From the NCBI RefSeq assembly GCF_017549005.1, contig NZ_JAFYYT010000037.1, forward strand, positions 1-64,000: 64,000 nt of DNA, given 5' to 3'. The notes under the pieces were generated by a model. The model had not been told where the DNA came from. It made no database searches and saw only the letters and a program-made list of their open reading frames with translations. Source of the stretch: Ruminococcus sp. (GTDB lineage: Bacteria; Bacillota; Clostridia; Oscillospirales; Ruminococcaceae). Below, in pieces: positions 16,905 to 25,109 of the stretch; within the stretch, counting starts at the first letter, position 1, and every line of letters starts with the position of its first letter. The translations under genes were made by a program, and so were the position numbers.

Positions 16905-18320
16905 ATGGATTTTAAAAAACTGCTTGAATCATTTGACTCCGTGACCTGCATAATGTCAGTCGAAAAGAAACCTGACGGCGGCTACGGCGACATAAGGATA
17001 GTTGACGGAAACAAAGCATATATCGATTCTATAGAACGCAACGGCGACAGCAATACGGACATCGCAAAGGAAAAAGTATTTGTTCCGAACTCACTTTACA
17101 CCAAATACTTTCCGCTTGATCTCAATTTCGAGGATTTCTGCTACCGCTCGGCTGTTAAGAAGGAAGTACTGCACACATATGTGCACCCGGGACGCTACGA
17201 TATATGGTTCAACCTCTTCTTCATGCCCGTTAAAAGCGATGATGAGAACATAGGCTATTGCACATACACATACACGATCACGCTGAACGCTGATTCCGAA
17301 CTCATGTCGAACATTCCGCTTGAGACTGCCTCAAATGTGCTCCAGGCGTGTATAAAGCTGTACAGCGGCTCGGATTTCCAGACCTCGATAAATGATGTTA
17401 CAGCTCATATCCGAAAGCTCTGCAACGCCAACCGCTGCTGCATACTGCTCACGGATTTCAACGCCGGAATGTGCAGGCTTCTCAGTGACGACCACATAAT
17501 CGAAGGACCTCAGGGTCCCATAACAGGCATAATCACCCCTGAGTTCTTCGATATTGTCTCAACATGGCCTGCAACTATCGACGGAAGCGACTACCTCATG
17601 ATAAAAAACGAACAGGACATGCTGCACCTGAAAGCGCGCAATCCTGCATGGTACGAATCGCTGAAGCAGTACGACACAAACACTCTTGTGCTCTTCCCTC
17701 TCAACTACGGCAACGAGACCAAGGGCTACATATGGGTGACCGACTTTGACGTGGACGAAGCTCTGAATATACGCGAAACTCTCGAGCTGACCACATATTT
17801 CATCTCATATGCCATAGCGAACTATCAGCTTCTCAACCGTCTTGAGATAATGAGCACTATCGACCTTCTCACAGGCGTAAAGAACCGCAACGCCATGAAC
17901 AACCGCGTCAATTCGCTCGTTGACGGCAAGGAGCCTTATCCTGCCGACCTGCGCGTCATCTTCGCCGACCTCAACGGTCTGAAACAGGTCAACGATAATC
18001 AGGGTCACATAGCAGGCGATCTCCTGCTGAAAAATGCTGCTCTTATTTTGCAGGACGCATTTATAGGTCAGGAAATATACCGTGCAGGCGGAGATGAGTT
18101 CACCGTTTTCGTGTCGGGACTGAGCGACGAAGATTTTGAACAGGGTATAGCAAAACTCCGCAGTTATGCCGACAGTTCCGACGGAGTCAGCTTTGCAGTA
18201 GGCTTCTGCTGTGACGAGGGCAGAAACGACATAAGGTATGCAATGGCGACTGCCGACGAAAGAATGTATGCCGACAAGGAAGAATACTACAAGCGCCACC
18301 CCGAGCGCCGGCACAAGTAA
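16905..18320 (+). CDS. Cytoplasmic diguanylate cyclase with sensor domain
   Basis: The protein has about 471 residues. The first 130 residues look PAS-like, residues about 140-300 GAF-like, and a GGDEF domain fills the C-terminus with intact AGGDEF near residue 397. Such enzymes make cyclic di-GMP from two GTP. The RxxD product-inhibition site that normally precedes GGDEF is not present (FIGQ at that place). No membrane segment is seen, so it senses a cytoplasmic signal. ATG 16905 is preferred over 16890 because GAGG lies 8 nt before it. It has its own promoter and terminator. Confidence 0.85.
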   Translation: MDFKKLLESFDSVTCIMSVEKKPDGGYGDIRIVDGNKAYIDSIERNGDSNTDIAKEKVFVPNSLYTKYFPLDLNFEDFCYRSAVKKEVLHTYVHPGRYDIWFNLFFMPVKSDDENIGYCTYTYTITLNADSELMSNIPLETASNVLQACIKLYSGSDFQTSINDVTAHIRKLCNANRCCILLTDFNAGMCRLLSDDHIIEGPQGPITGIITPEFFDIVSTWPATIDGSDYLMIKNEQDMLHLKARNPAWYESLKQYDTNTLVLFPLNYGNETKGYIWVTDFDVDEALNIRETLELTTYFISYAIANYQLLNRLEIMSTIDLLTGVKNRNAMNNRVNSLVDGKEPYPADLRVIFADLNGLKQVNDNQGHIAGDLLLKNAALILQDAFIGQEIYRAGGDEFTVFVSGLSDEDFEQGIAKLRSYADSSDGVSFAVGFCCDEGRNDIRYAMATADERMYADKEEYYKRHPERRHK

Positions 18321-18324
18321 AACA

Positions 18325-18366
18325 ACGCCCCGAAGCGGCAAAAGCCGTTGCTTCGGGGCTTTTTAT
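18325..18366 (+). terminator. Terminator of the GGDEF gene
   Basis: GCCCCGAAGC and GCTTCGGGGC form a long stem followed by TTTTTA. Confidence 0.9.
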
Positions 18367-18399
18367 GCAGAATATCCACCTAAAATGCATATGTTCCCT

Positions 18400-18428
18400 T
18401 TGACATACCGCTAAAAAAATGGTATAAT
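18400..18428 (+). promoter_or_regulatory. Consensus sigma-A promoter of the metallophosphoesterase gene
   Basis: TTGACA and TATAAT are exactly 17 bp apart. The start point near 18435 gives a leader of about 28 nt before the AUC codon proposed as start. Confidence 0.85.
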
Positions 18429-18462
18429 AATAGCACTGAGACATTTTACGGAGGTGACACCT

Positions 18463-20421
18463 ATCAATATACACACTAAGCTTTCTCTGCTGTTTGCGGC
18501 AGTTTCTGCCGCTTTTATGATGCATTTTGCAGACACATATGTTTACGGAGCAGCAGAGGACTTCTCAGCAACTGTTCCGCATACTTCCGAAAAAGGCGTC
18601 ATAACACTCGATAACGATCAGAAGTGGTTCAAGGCTACGGAACTCGAAAACGGCAGAAATTACCTTATCACCGCCAGGAACTCTGACGGCAGAGACGTGC
18701 TCCTCACAGCCGACGACCACAGAAGCGCAGAGTACATATGGCATTTTTATGAGGAAAAAATGGTCTCCAGCACCACTCCTCATTACACCTACTTATACAC
18801 TGATACTCACCGCCTCTGCTGTCACGGGAACGACCTGTATCTCACACAGGACTGGTGGTCGGAAGGCGATCAGACATGGAATTATTCCGACGGCAGACTA
18901 TTCTACATCGACAACGGCCAAAAGACCTACCTTACCTATACTGATGGCGCCCCGGTTCCCTTCGGCTGTACAGACAACGCAGCGGAAGCAGCTGATATCG
19001 AGCTGTACACCAGCGGCGAGGAGCTTGCCCGATGCATAAAAACACAGCCCTGCGCTCAGAGCTTTGCAATAGAGGGCAGCGGCTATTCAGCTCCCGAATT
19101 TACTGTTGAGCTCCTTAATGATTCCATTGTTGCCGACAGCGTAAAATGGTTCATTGACGGAGAGGAAAGTGCAACAGGCGGACTCAGTTTTACTGCTGAC
19201 GCTCTTGCCGGTCTGCCGACGGGAGTTCATCACGTTAGTTGTATCGTCGAAGCACATGACAGTACTGACCATTATTACCGTGAAAAATCGCAGGAAGCAC
19301 TGTTTGTCATTGCAAAGGGAGCTGTTCCGGATTCTGTCATTACATTTTCAGACATACACGAACAGTACGACCTTATAAGCAAGGCTATCGAAAATGTTCT
19401 TGACCGCACAGACGGCTATATACCGTCCCTTATTGTATGTACAGGCGACATGATAAACGGTCCGACTATGGACTATGATACAATGATAAACACATATGCT
19501 CCGCGGATAAAGCCTTATCTCGGCGGACTTGATACCGTATATGTGGCAGGAAATCACGACGCCTCAAAGGCAGTTTCGGAGCTTTCCATAAAAGCCGGTC
19601 TCGGCGCTGACAGCGATTTTTCCGACGGCTGCGGAGTTATTTTCCGCGGGAACTCAGCCGCTGCAGCTTCAAACGGAAAAAGCAGCACCGCCGCAAAGGA
19701 TATAATTGTTTACGGTATAAACTACGGTTCTCTCGAGAGTTCACCTGCTCTGCCGCAGGATTACAGCAATGTAAAAAGCCAGCTCGAAAGCTTTCTCAAA
19801 GAAACAGCCAGGAACTATAAGGGAGAGATAATCATTATTTCTGCCCATGCAGGTCTCCACGCACTTGGAGTTCAGCCACAAAGCGGCAGCTCAACAGGAG
19901 CATGGGCAGGCTCTACCGCCTATAATATCAGCAATTCCTACGATATCGCAGAGCTTATCAATTCCTATGCCGTGAAATATGACATGAACATTCTTTATCT
20001 GTTCGGACACGACCACTCACGAGGCGAAACGGAGTTCATACTAACCGAGGGCGACACCATTATTTGTCCGACAGATTCGGCAGATTGGCAGACAAATACT
20101 ACAGAGCTCGGCTTCACTTACGCACATTCCGGCTACCTGTCCACAGTCATCGGCTCTGCCGACGCGCATTTCAGCTTTATTTACCGAAACGGCAATGATC
20201 TTGCATATGAGCTGTTCCGTGCAGGCTCGTCGGAGTACGTAAGACATACGGATATACCGCTGAAAAATTTAAAGCTTCTGAACGCGGCAAGTCCTGTTTC
20301 GACAGCAAAAGCCCTGAGAAGCACCGGAAACAGTCCGAAAACATCGGGACGTTTCAGCATTACACCATTCCTCATAATATCTCTTGCAATGGTAATAATA
20401 AGCAGGAAACGCAGGAAATAA
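18463..20421 (+). CDS. Secreted, membrane-anchored metallophosphoesterase
   Basis: The mature protein has an N-terminal beta-rich region (residues about 30-280) and a calcineurin-like phosphoesterase domain with all metal motifs: FSDIH, CTGDMIN, AGNHDAS, SAHAGLH and FGHDHSRGE. A single C-terminal membrane helix with basic tail ISRKRRK follows, so the enzyme sits outside the cell anchored by its end. The start is odd. A full GGAGGTGA (18450-18457) is followed after 5 nt by ATC AAT ATA, which would give signal peptide MNIHTKLSLLFAAVSAAF if ATC starts. The only GTG in frame (18454) lies inside the ribosome site. Substrate unknown. Confidence 0.8.
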   Translation: MNIHTKLSLLFAAVSAAFMMHFADTYVYGAAEDFSATVPHTSEKGVITLDNDQKWFKATELENGRNYLITARNSDGRDVLLTADDHRSAEYIWHFYEEKMVSSTTPHYTYLYTDTHRLCCHGNDLYLTQDWWSEGDQTWNYSDGRLFYIDNGQKTYLTYTDGAPVPFGCTDNAAEAADIELYTSGEELARCIKTQPCAQSFAIEGSGYSAPEFTVELLNDSIVADSVKWFIDGEESATGGLSFTADALAGLPTGVHHVSCIVEAHDSTDHYYREKSQEALFVIAKGAVPDSVITFSDIHEQYDLISKAIENVLDRTDGYIPSLIVCTGDMINGPTMDYDTMINTYAPRIKPYLGGLDTVYVAGNHDASKAVSELSIKAGLGADSDFSDGCGVIFRGNSAAAASNGKSSTAAKDIIVYGINYGSLESSPALPQDYSNVKSQLESFLKETARNYKGEIIIISAHAGLHALGVQPQSGSSTGAWAGSTAYNISNSYDIAELINSYAVKYDMNILYLFGHDHSRGETEFILTEGDTIICPTDSADWQTNTTELGFTYAHSGYLSTVIGSADAHFSFIYRNGNDLAYELFRAGSSEYVRHTDIPLKNLKLLNAASPVSTAKALRSTGNSPKTSGRFSITPFLIISLAMVIISRKRRK

Positions 20422-20434
20422 CTCAATATTGCAT

Positions 20435-20479
20435 AAAACACGCCCGAAAGCAGCAGAAATAATGCTTTCGGGCGCTTTT
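20435..20479. terminator. Bidirectional terminator between convergent genes
   Basis: CGCCCGAAAGCA and TGCTTTCGGGCG form a 12-bp stem. AAAACA before and CTTTTG after it allow termination on either strand. Confidence 0.85.
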
Positions 20480-20481
20480 GT

Positions 20482-22008
20482 TTACAATTCGATCACCTTG
20501 GTTGCAACTTTTTCGCGGAACCGCGTATCATGCTCCACAAAAAGCATAGTCGGCTTATATTCCAGCAGAAGCTTCTCTATCTGCATACGCGAAAAAATGT
20601 CGATATAGTTCAGCGGCTCGTCCCATATGTAAAGATGTGCAGGCGTGAGCAGACTTGACGCTATCAGCACCTTTTTTTTCTGCCCCTCGGACAGATCCGT
20701 CAGCGGCTTTGCAAACTGCGAGCGCTCAAAGTCCAGCTGCCTGAGGATCGTGCAGAACATACCGAGGTCAATCCCTCTTGCATAGCAGAAGTCCTGTACA
20801 CTGCCCTTCAGCATGGAAGTGTCCTGATCCACATAGGAAACAACAAGCCCCGAAGCCACATCGCATATGCCGTTTTCGGTGATATTCCGTGCTTTTGAAG
20901 CGTCGCCCGCCTTTGCGAGTATATTCTTTATCAGAGTAGTTTTCCCGCAGCCGTTTCCTCCGTTGAGAGCAGCTCTGTCTCCCCTTTTCAGCTCAAAGGT
21001 TAGCCCCGAAAATACATTGCTCTCCGCCGTATTATACCGCAGGCTCAGCTCCCTCACATTCACAAGGGTACTGCTGTGATGAACGAGCTGAGAGAGCTTC
21101 AGCTCGGGAGTCCTCTCTATATCGCTGAGAAGCCCCTCTTTTTCCTCTATCTCCCTGCCAATGCGCTTTTCGATATTCTTCACTCTGCTCTGCATTTTCT
21201 TGGTCTTTGCACCGATAAAGGAACGGGTGCTTATACACCTGTCGTTTTCCTTGACAGGGTCGAAGCCGATCTTTGTACGCTCGCTTTTATCCGCCCAGTC
21301 GGAAGTCCTTTTTGCAGCCTGCCTGAGCTTTTTTATCTCCTTTCTGTGCTTCTCGTTCTCAGCTATAGCAAACTGATCCTTGCGCTGCTTGTTTTCCCAC
21401 CAACTTGAAAAATTACCGTTCTGCACCTCGATAGTCTTTCTGTTCAGCACAAGGACATGGTCGATACAGGCGTCAAGGAGCTCGCGGTCGTGAGAAACGA
21501 GTATAAATCCGCTTTTTGAAGCGAGGTACTTTTTTACAGTCTCCCTTGCATTGCGGTCAAGATGATTTGTAGGCTCGTCTATCAGCAAAAACTCATTTTC
21601 ACCGGAGAAAAGAACTGCAAGCAGCACCTTTGTACGCTCACCGTGACTGAGTGTGCGGAACGGTCTGTAGAGGAGCTCCGCAGTCTCGCCGAGCTGACTC
21701 AGCTCGCATATGACACGCCATTCCTCGCAGTTATGCTTTATATCTCCGATGAACTCAGAAGCTGATCCTTCCATCTGTTCCGTCGTCAGCTGATACGGAA
21801 AGTACTCAAATCCCGATGAAGTATCAATTGAGCCGCTGTAATTATACTTTCCCATGAGAAGATTGAGGAAAGTTGTCTTTCCCTTGCCGTTCCGCCCGAT
21901 AAAACCGAGCTTCCATGCAGTATCTATCGAAAACGATACATTTTCAAAAACATTGTCAAAACTTCCCTCATAACCGAATGTAAGGGAATTAACACTTATC
22001 TGTGACAT
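20482..22008 (-). CDS. ABC-F ribosome protection protein, Lsa-type
   Basis: The 508-residue soluble protein has two ATPase domains and no membrane part. The first has GRNGKGKTT, LSHGERTKV and LLIDEPTNHLD; the second has GGNGCGKTT, LSEGQKKKV and WDEPLNYID. The DEPLNYID form of the second Walker B is typical of Lsa and Vga proteins, which displace lincosamides, streptogramin A and pleuromutilins from the ribosome. A basic linker of about 80 residues lies between the domains. ATG 22008 is set by GGAGGAA 6 nt upstream. The 270-nt leader with two terminators points to antibiotic-responsive attenuation. The actual drug range cannot be read from sequence. Confidence 0.88.
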   Translation of the reverse strand: MSQISVNSLTFGYEGSFDNVFENVSFSIDTAWKLGFIGRNGKGKTTFLNLLMGKYNYSGSIDTSSGFEYFPYQLTTEQMEGSASEFIGDIKHNCEEWRVICELSQLGETAELLYRPFRTLSHGERTKVLLAVLFSGENEFLLIDEPTNHLDRNARETVKKYLASKSGFILVSHDRELLDACIDHVLVLNRKTIEVQNGNFSSWWENKQRKDQFAIAENEKHRKEIKKLRQAAKRTSDWADKSERTKIGFDPVKENDRCISTRSFIGAKTKKMQSRVKNIEKRIGREIEEKEGLLSDIERTPELKLSQLVHHSSTLVNVRELSLRYNTAESNVFSGLTFELKRGDRAALNGGNGCGKTTLIKNILAKAGDASKARNITENGICDVASGLVVSYVDQDTSMLKGSVQDFCYARGIDLGMFCTILRQLDFERSQFAKPLTDLSEGQKKKVLIASSLLTPAHLYIWDEPLNYIDIFSRMQIEKLLLEYKPTMLFVEHDTRFREKVATKVIEL

Positions 22009-22032
22009 AATTGTTCCTCCTTCCGAGGTCCG

Positions 22033-22064
22033 AAAAAAGGGACCCTTTGCTGCCAAAAGATCCC
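22033..22064 (-). terminator. Leader terminator adjacent to the ABC-F gene
   Basis: On the minus strand GGGATCTTT pairs with AAAGGGTCCC (one bulge, one G-U), followed by TTTTTT. It ends 13 nt before the GGAGG of the gene. Confidence 0.8.
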
Positions 22065-22132
22065 GTTACGCACTTATAACCTCATGAAAAGAGAGATGAC
22101 ACGGCTGTAAAATCCGTCACCTGCAAATATAT

Positions 22133-22164
22133 AAAAGCAAAAAGAGGTTATGAGAACATAATCC
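22133..22164 (-). terminator. Upstream leader terminator
   Basis: On the minus strand GGATTATG pairs with CATAACC (bulged A) around TTCT, then TCTTTTTGCTTTT follows. It is weaker than the second leader terminator. Confidence 0.55.
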
Positions 22165-22285
22165 ACTTTTGGCAACATGACAAGACAGTATGCCTGTAAA
22201 TAATCACACTGTCAGATTGATATTCATGTGTTCAAAAGTGAATTATCTTTTCATCCTCACACCTCTTTCGTGAAATTCTACTGGT

Positions 22286-22314
22286 ATTATAACACAGCTT
22301 TTTCCATTTGTCAA
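22286..22314 (-). promoter_or_regulatory. Consensus sigma-A promoter of the ABC-F gene
   Basis: On the minus strand TTGACA and TATAAT are 17 bp apart. The -35 box directly abuts the terminator of the upstream GH3 gene. Confidence 0.9.
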
Positions 22315-22343
22315 GAAAAAATGCTGCGGACAAGCCGCAGCAT
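22313..22343 (-). terminator. Terminator of the GH3 gene
   Basis: ATGCTGCGG and CCGCAGCAT form a 9-bp stem; on the minus strand it is followed by TTTTTTC. Confidence 0.85.
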
Positions 22344-22390
22344 TTGCTGTGATCAGAAAAACTGATGTTTCAACTTTTATTATCTAACTG

Positions 22391-24874
22391 TCACTTGAAC
22401 ATTTTCTCATAATACTCAGGCGTATTGTCAGTTCCCGTGCCGTTCATTTCAACGATACACATAAGATCGTCGTCGAGCTTTCTGACATAGAAGTATTCAT
22501 ACTGCTTTTCGCCATTGTATTCAACCCTGACAACTTCGCGGAGATATTCTTCTTCGCCGAGCTTTACCTTTGCTCTTTCCTCAAATGTAAGTTCAACGGA
22601 GTCCGAGCCTGCTAAGTTTTCCAGGAAAGCCTTGAAATCGTCAAGGTATTTTTCCTCGGTATAGTCAGTTTCATCAGGAGCGCCGAGCTTTGTATTCAGG
22701 AAAGAGAATGCCATACTGTCGGTATCGCTGTAGTAATAGCTGTCCCAGGCTCTTGCAGTTTCGCGTATCTCGTCCTTTCCCTCGGAGCACTGATACAGTA
22801 TGCTGTTTTTAACAGTCTGCATCTGACCTTCGGGGATAGGCTCGAAGCCCTCTGGAATACTTGCATTTATCTTTGCATATTCGTTGGTGTAAACACCATT
22901 CTTTAATGTTCCCTTAGTGTAATTCGTACCCTCTGTAGGGTCTGTCTCAGGCTCCTCCTCAAAAACAGAAGCACCACCCACAGGAACAGGCTCCTTGCGC
23001 GGAACGAAGCCCTCTCCGTAATTCAGACCGTAGCCCTTTTCAAGCCAGCATTCGTCAGTACCTATCTGCTTTACAGACTTGTACCAGGGCGACGGGAGCT
23101 TGCCTGTGAAATCAGCACAGCCGCAGAGAACGTCTGAAATTCCCTTGCCCTCAGAACCCGGAAGATAGCACATTACAACGCTGTCCCAGTTATTGTAGTC
23201 GCCCTCGTCGATGAGCACCTGTCTGCCTGCAATGATACAGGTAACGATCGGTTTGCCAAGATCCTTTGCTTCTTTCATAGACTTGCGGTTCTTCTCAAGA
23301 CCGAGCTCGCCGCAGAGCTTGAGGTCCTCTGTATCGCCGTTCCATTCTGAGTACACCTGCTCGCCCACAACATTCAGAACAACGTCTGCATTCACGGCTT
23401 CATCGGGATTTGTGATAACTTTTATACCGTAATCGTCCGCATACGTCTTGAAAGCTTCAAGAACAGTGGTAACACCGGGTATCTTCTTTGTGAAGCTCTC
23501 AGCCCAGTCGAGAGTCCAGCCGCCGCACTGCACGCTTGCATCGTCGGAAGCCGGTCCTATGATATAAACGGAAGCGCCCTCCTTGAGTGGGAGCACATTG
23601 TTTTCGTTCTTGATGAGAACAAGGCTCTCCTCCACCATTTTCTCAGCGATATTCCTGTATTCCTGTGAGCCGACCTCTTTCTGCTTTGTTTCGGACTTCT
23701 CAAAGAACGGATCATCAAAAATACCGTTCTCCTTCTTGACCTTTATTATACGTCTTACAGCGTCATCAACACGTTCCTCAGTGATAGTACCGTTCTTTAC
23801 AGCGTCGATGATGATATCCCTTGCCTCGTCGTATTTCTCAGGCTCCATGAGCATATCGATCCCTGCATTTATTGCAGCTACCACCTGCTCCTCGAAGGTC
23901 TTGTTGGGGATATGGTGAATGGATTCCCAGTCGCTGACAATGAAGCCCTCAAAGCCCATCTCTTCCTTGAGCTTCATGATATACTTCTTGTTTTCGTGCA
24001 TTTTCACGCCGTTGAGCATACAGTGGCTTATCATGATAGTCTGAGTACCTGCGTCTATCATATCCTGATATACCTTGAGCAGCTTATCTATCTCCGCGTC
24101 TGTAAGAGTAGCCTCTCCTCTGTCGATGAGGAAGCCCTCCTCGCCCTTTCCGTACTCAACGCTTCCCTCAGCAAAGAAGTGCTTTGCACAGGAGATTCCG
24201 CCGCCTGCGATATAGCCCTTGATGTAAGCCGAACCCAGCTCTGAGATTATATCGAGGTCTGAGCTGTAGCACTCGTATGTACGTCCCCAGCGGGGGTCTC
24301 CCGACTGAGTCACAACAGGGAAGAAATTCCACGGGATATGGCAAATCCTTGCCTCGTCAGCAACAGCCATTCCCATCTGATATGTAAGTTCGGGGTCGTT
24401 TGCAGCTCCGACGCCGATATTATGCGGGAATATAACGGAATCAAGGCAGTAGCCTACGCCGTGGGAGTGATCGCTTCCGTAAACGAACGGAATACCAGCC
24501 TCTGACCTGACAGCTCCCTCCTGGAGCTCATTCGTAATGTCCTGCCATTCATCATAAGATCTTTCCGAACCTGTATCCTCACCGAGAATGCTGCCGTAAT
24601 CGTTTTCCTTCATTATGGTCTCAGGATCCATTTCGACTGTATAAATGGCAGGCTGGACCATCTGCGAAGCCTTCTGCTCGAGAGTGAGCTGTGCAACGAT
24701 CTCTTCGGGAGTCATAGAAGCATACTTTTCATACTTTAATTGACCGTCATTAATTGTTGTTGTCTGTGCTGCGGTCGTTGTTTCGGTCTTATCGTCGGTC
24801 TTTGCTTTTTCCGCACAGGAAACCGACGATAAAAGCAATGCAATTGGTAATAACAGTGATAATGCTTTTTTCAT
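22391..24874 (-). CDS. Glycoside hydrolase family 3 lipoprotein with extra C-terminal domain
   Basis: The 827-residue protein begins with a lipoprotein signal (LLLSSVSC) and a Thr-rich linker. A GH3 N-terminal barrel follows with the nucleophile region GFIVSDWESI (Asp), then the GH3 C-terminal sandwich (residues about 410-640, VYIIGPASDDASVQCGGWT). GH3 enzymes release glucose or xylose from the non-reducing end of oligosaccharides; this one resembles beta-glucosidases. After residue about 680 comes a domain of 140 residues not normal for GH3, resembling secreted lipoprotein modules. It has no dockerin and should sit on the outer face of the membrane, processing oligosaccharides released by the cellulosome. 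AAAGGAG precedes the ATG. Confidence 0.92.
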   Translation of the reverse strand: MKKALSLLLPIALLLSSVSCAEKAKTDDKTETTTAAQTTTINDGQLKYEKYASMTPEEIVAQLTLEQKASQMVQPAIYTVEMDPETIMKENDYGSILGEDTGSERSYDEWQDITNELQEGAVRSEAGIPFVYGSDHSHGVGYCLDSVIFPHNIGVGAANDPELTYQMGMAVADEARICHIPWNFFPVVTQSGDPRWGRTYECYSSDLDIISELGSAYIKGYIAGGGISCAKHFFAEGSVEYGKGEEGFLIDRGEATLTDAEIDKLLKVYQDMIDAGTQTIMISHCMLNGVKMHENKKYIMKLKEEMGFEGFIVSDWESIHHIPNKTFEEQVVAAINAGIDMLMEPEKYDEARDIIIDAVKNGTITEERVDDAVRRIIKVKKENGIFDDPFFEKSETKQKEVGSQEYRNIAEKMVEESLVLIKNENNVLPLKEGASVYIIGPASDDASVQCGGWTLDWAESFTKKIPGVTTVLEAFKTYADDYGIKVITNPDEAVNADVVLNVVGEQVYSEWNGDTEDLKLCGELGLEKNRKSMKEAKDLGKPIVTCIIAGRQVLIDEGDYNNWDSVVMCYLPGSEGKGISDVLCGCADFTGKLPSPWYKSVKQIGTDECWLEKGYGLNYGEGFVPRKEPVPVGGASVFEEEPETDPTEGTNYTKGTLKNGVYTNEYAKINASIPEGFEPIPEGQMQTVKNSILYQCSEGKDEIRETARAWDSYYYSDTDSMAFSFLNTKLGAPDETDYTEEKYLDDFKAFLENLAGSDSVELTFEERAKVKLGEEEYLREVVRVEYNGEKQYEYFYVRKLDDDLMCIVEMNGTGTDNTPEYYEKMFK

Positions 24875-24946
24875 GAATTTCTCCTTTTTTGATTTAAGAA
24901 TGTTTTTACGTTTGCGTGCTTATGTCAAAAATTAAAAGTTATTGTT

Positions 24947-24975
24947 ATTATATCACAGAATACGTATGAGGTCAA
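24947..24975 (-). promoter_or_regulatory. Sigma-A promoter of the GH3 gene
   Basis: On the minus strand TTGACC and TATAAT are 17 bp apart, about 75 bp upstream of the ATG. Confidence 0.75.
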
Positions 24976-25109
24976 CAAATAAAAGATATCAATCATTTAC
25001 AAATTGTTTACAATTCAGGCCGCACATTTCAGTCATATAAAACGTTATGCTATACAGAAAGCACTTCCGTGCTCTTTGAGTGCAACTATAATTATGAGGA
25101 GGTATACTT

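Larger units (their letters stand above)
22033..22279 (-). promoter_or_regulatory. Transcription attenuator in the ABC-F leader
   Basis: Between the promoter and the ribosome site lie two intrinsic terminators (22133-22164 and 22033-22064). Two long-range pairings exclude them: 22166-22177 with 22048-22059 (12 bp, one G-U) blocks the second, and 22145-22152 with 22076-22083 (8 bp) blocks the first. The two pairings are nested and can form together. Tiny frames near the 5' end at 22243-22254 (MKR) and 22204-22227 (MNINLTV) are candidates for ribosome-stalling sensors; the second has no clear ribosome site. Confidence 0.7.

Noticed and set aside
22133..22206. 34-codon frame in the ABC-F leader starting at an ATG near 22175
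   Set aside because: No ribosome site precedes it and it crosses both terminator-forming strands; it is probably incidental.
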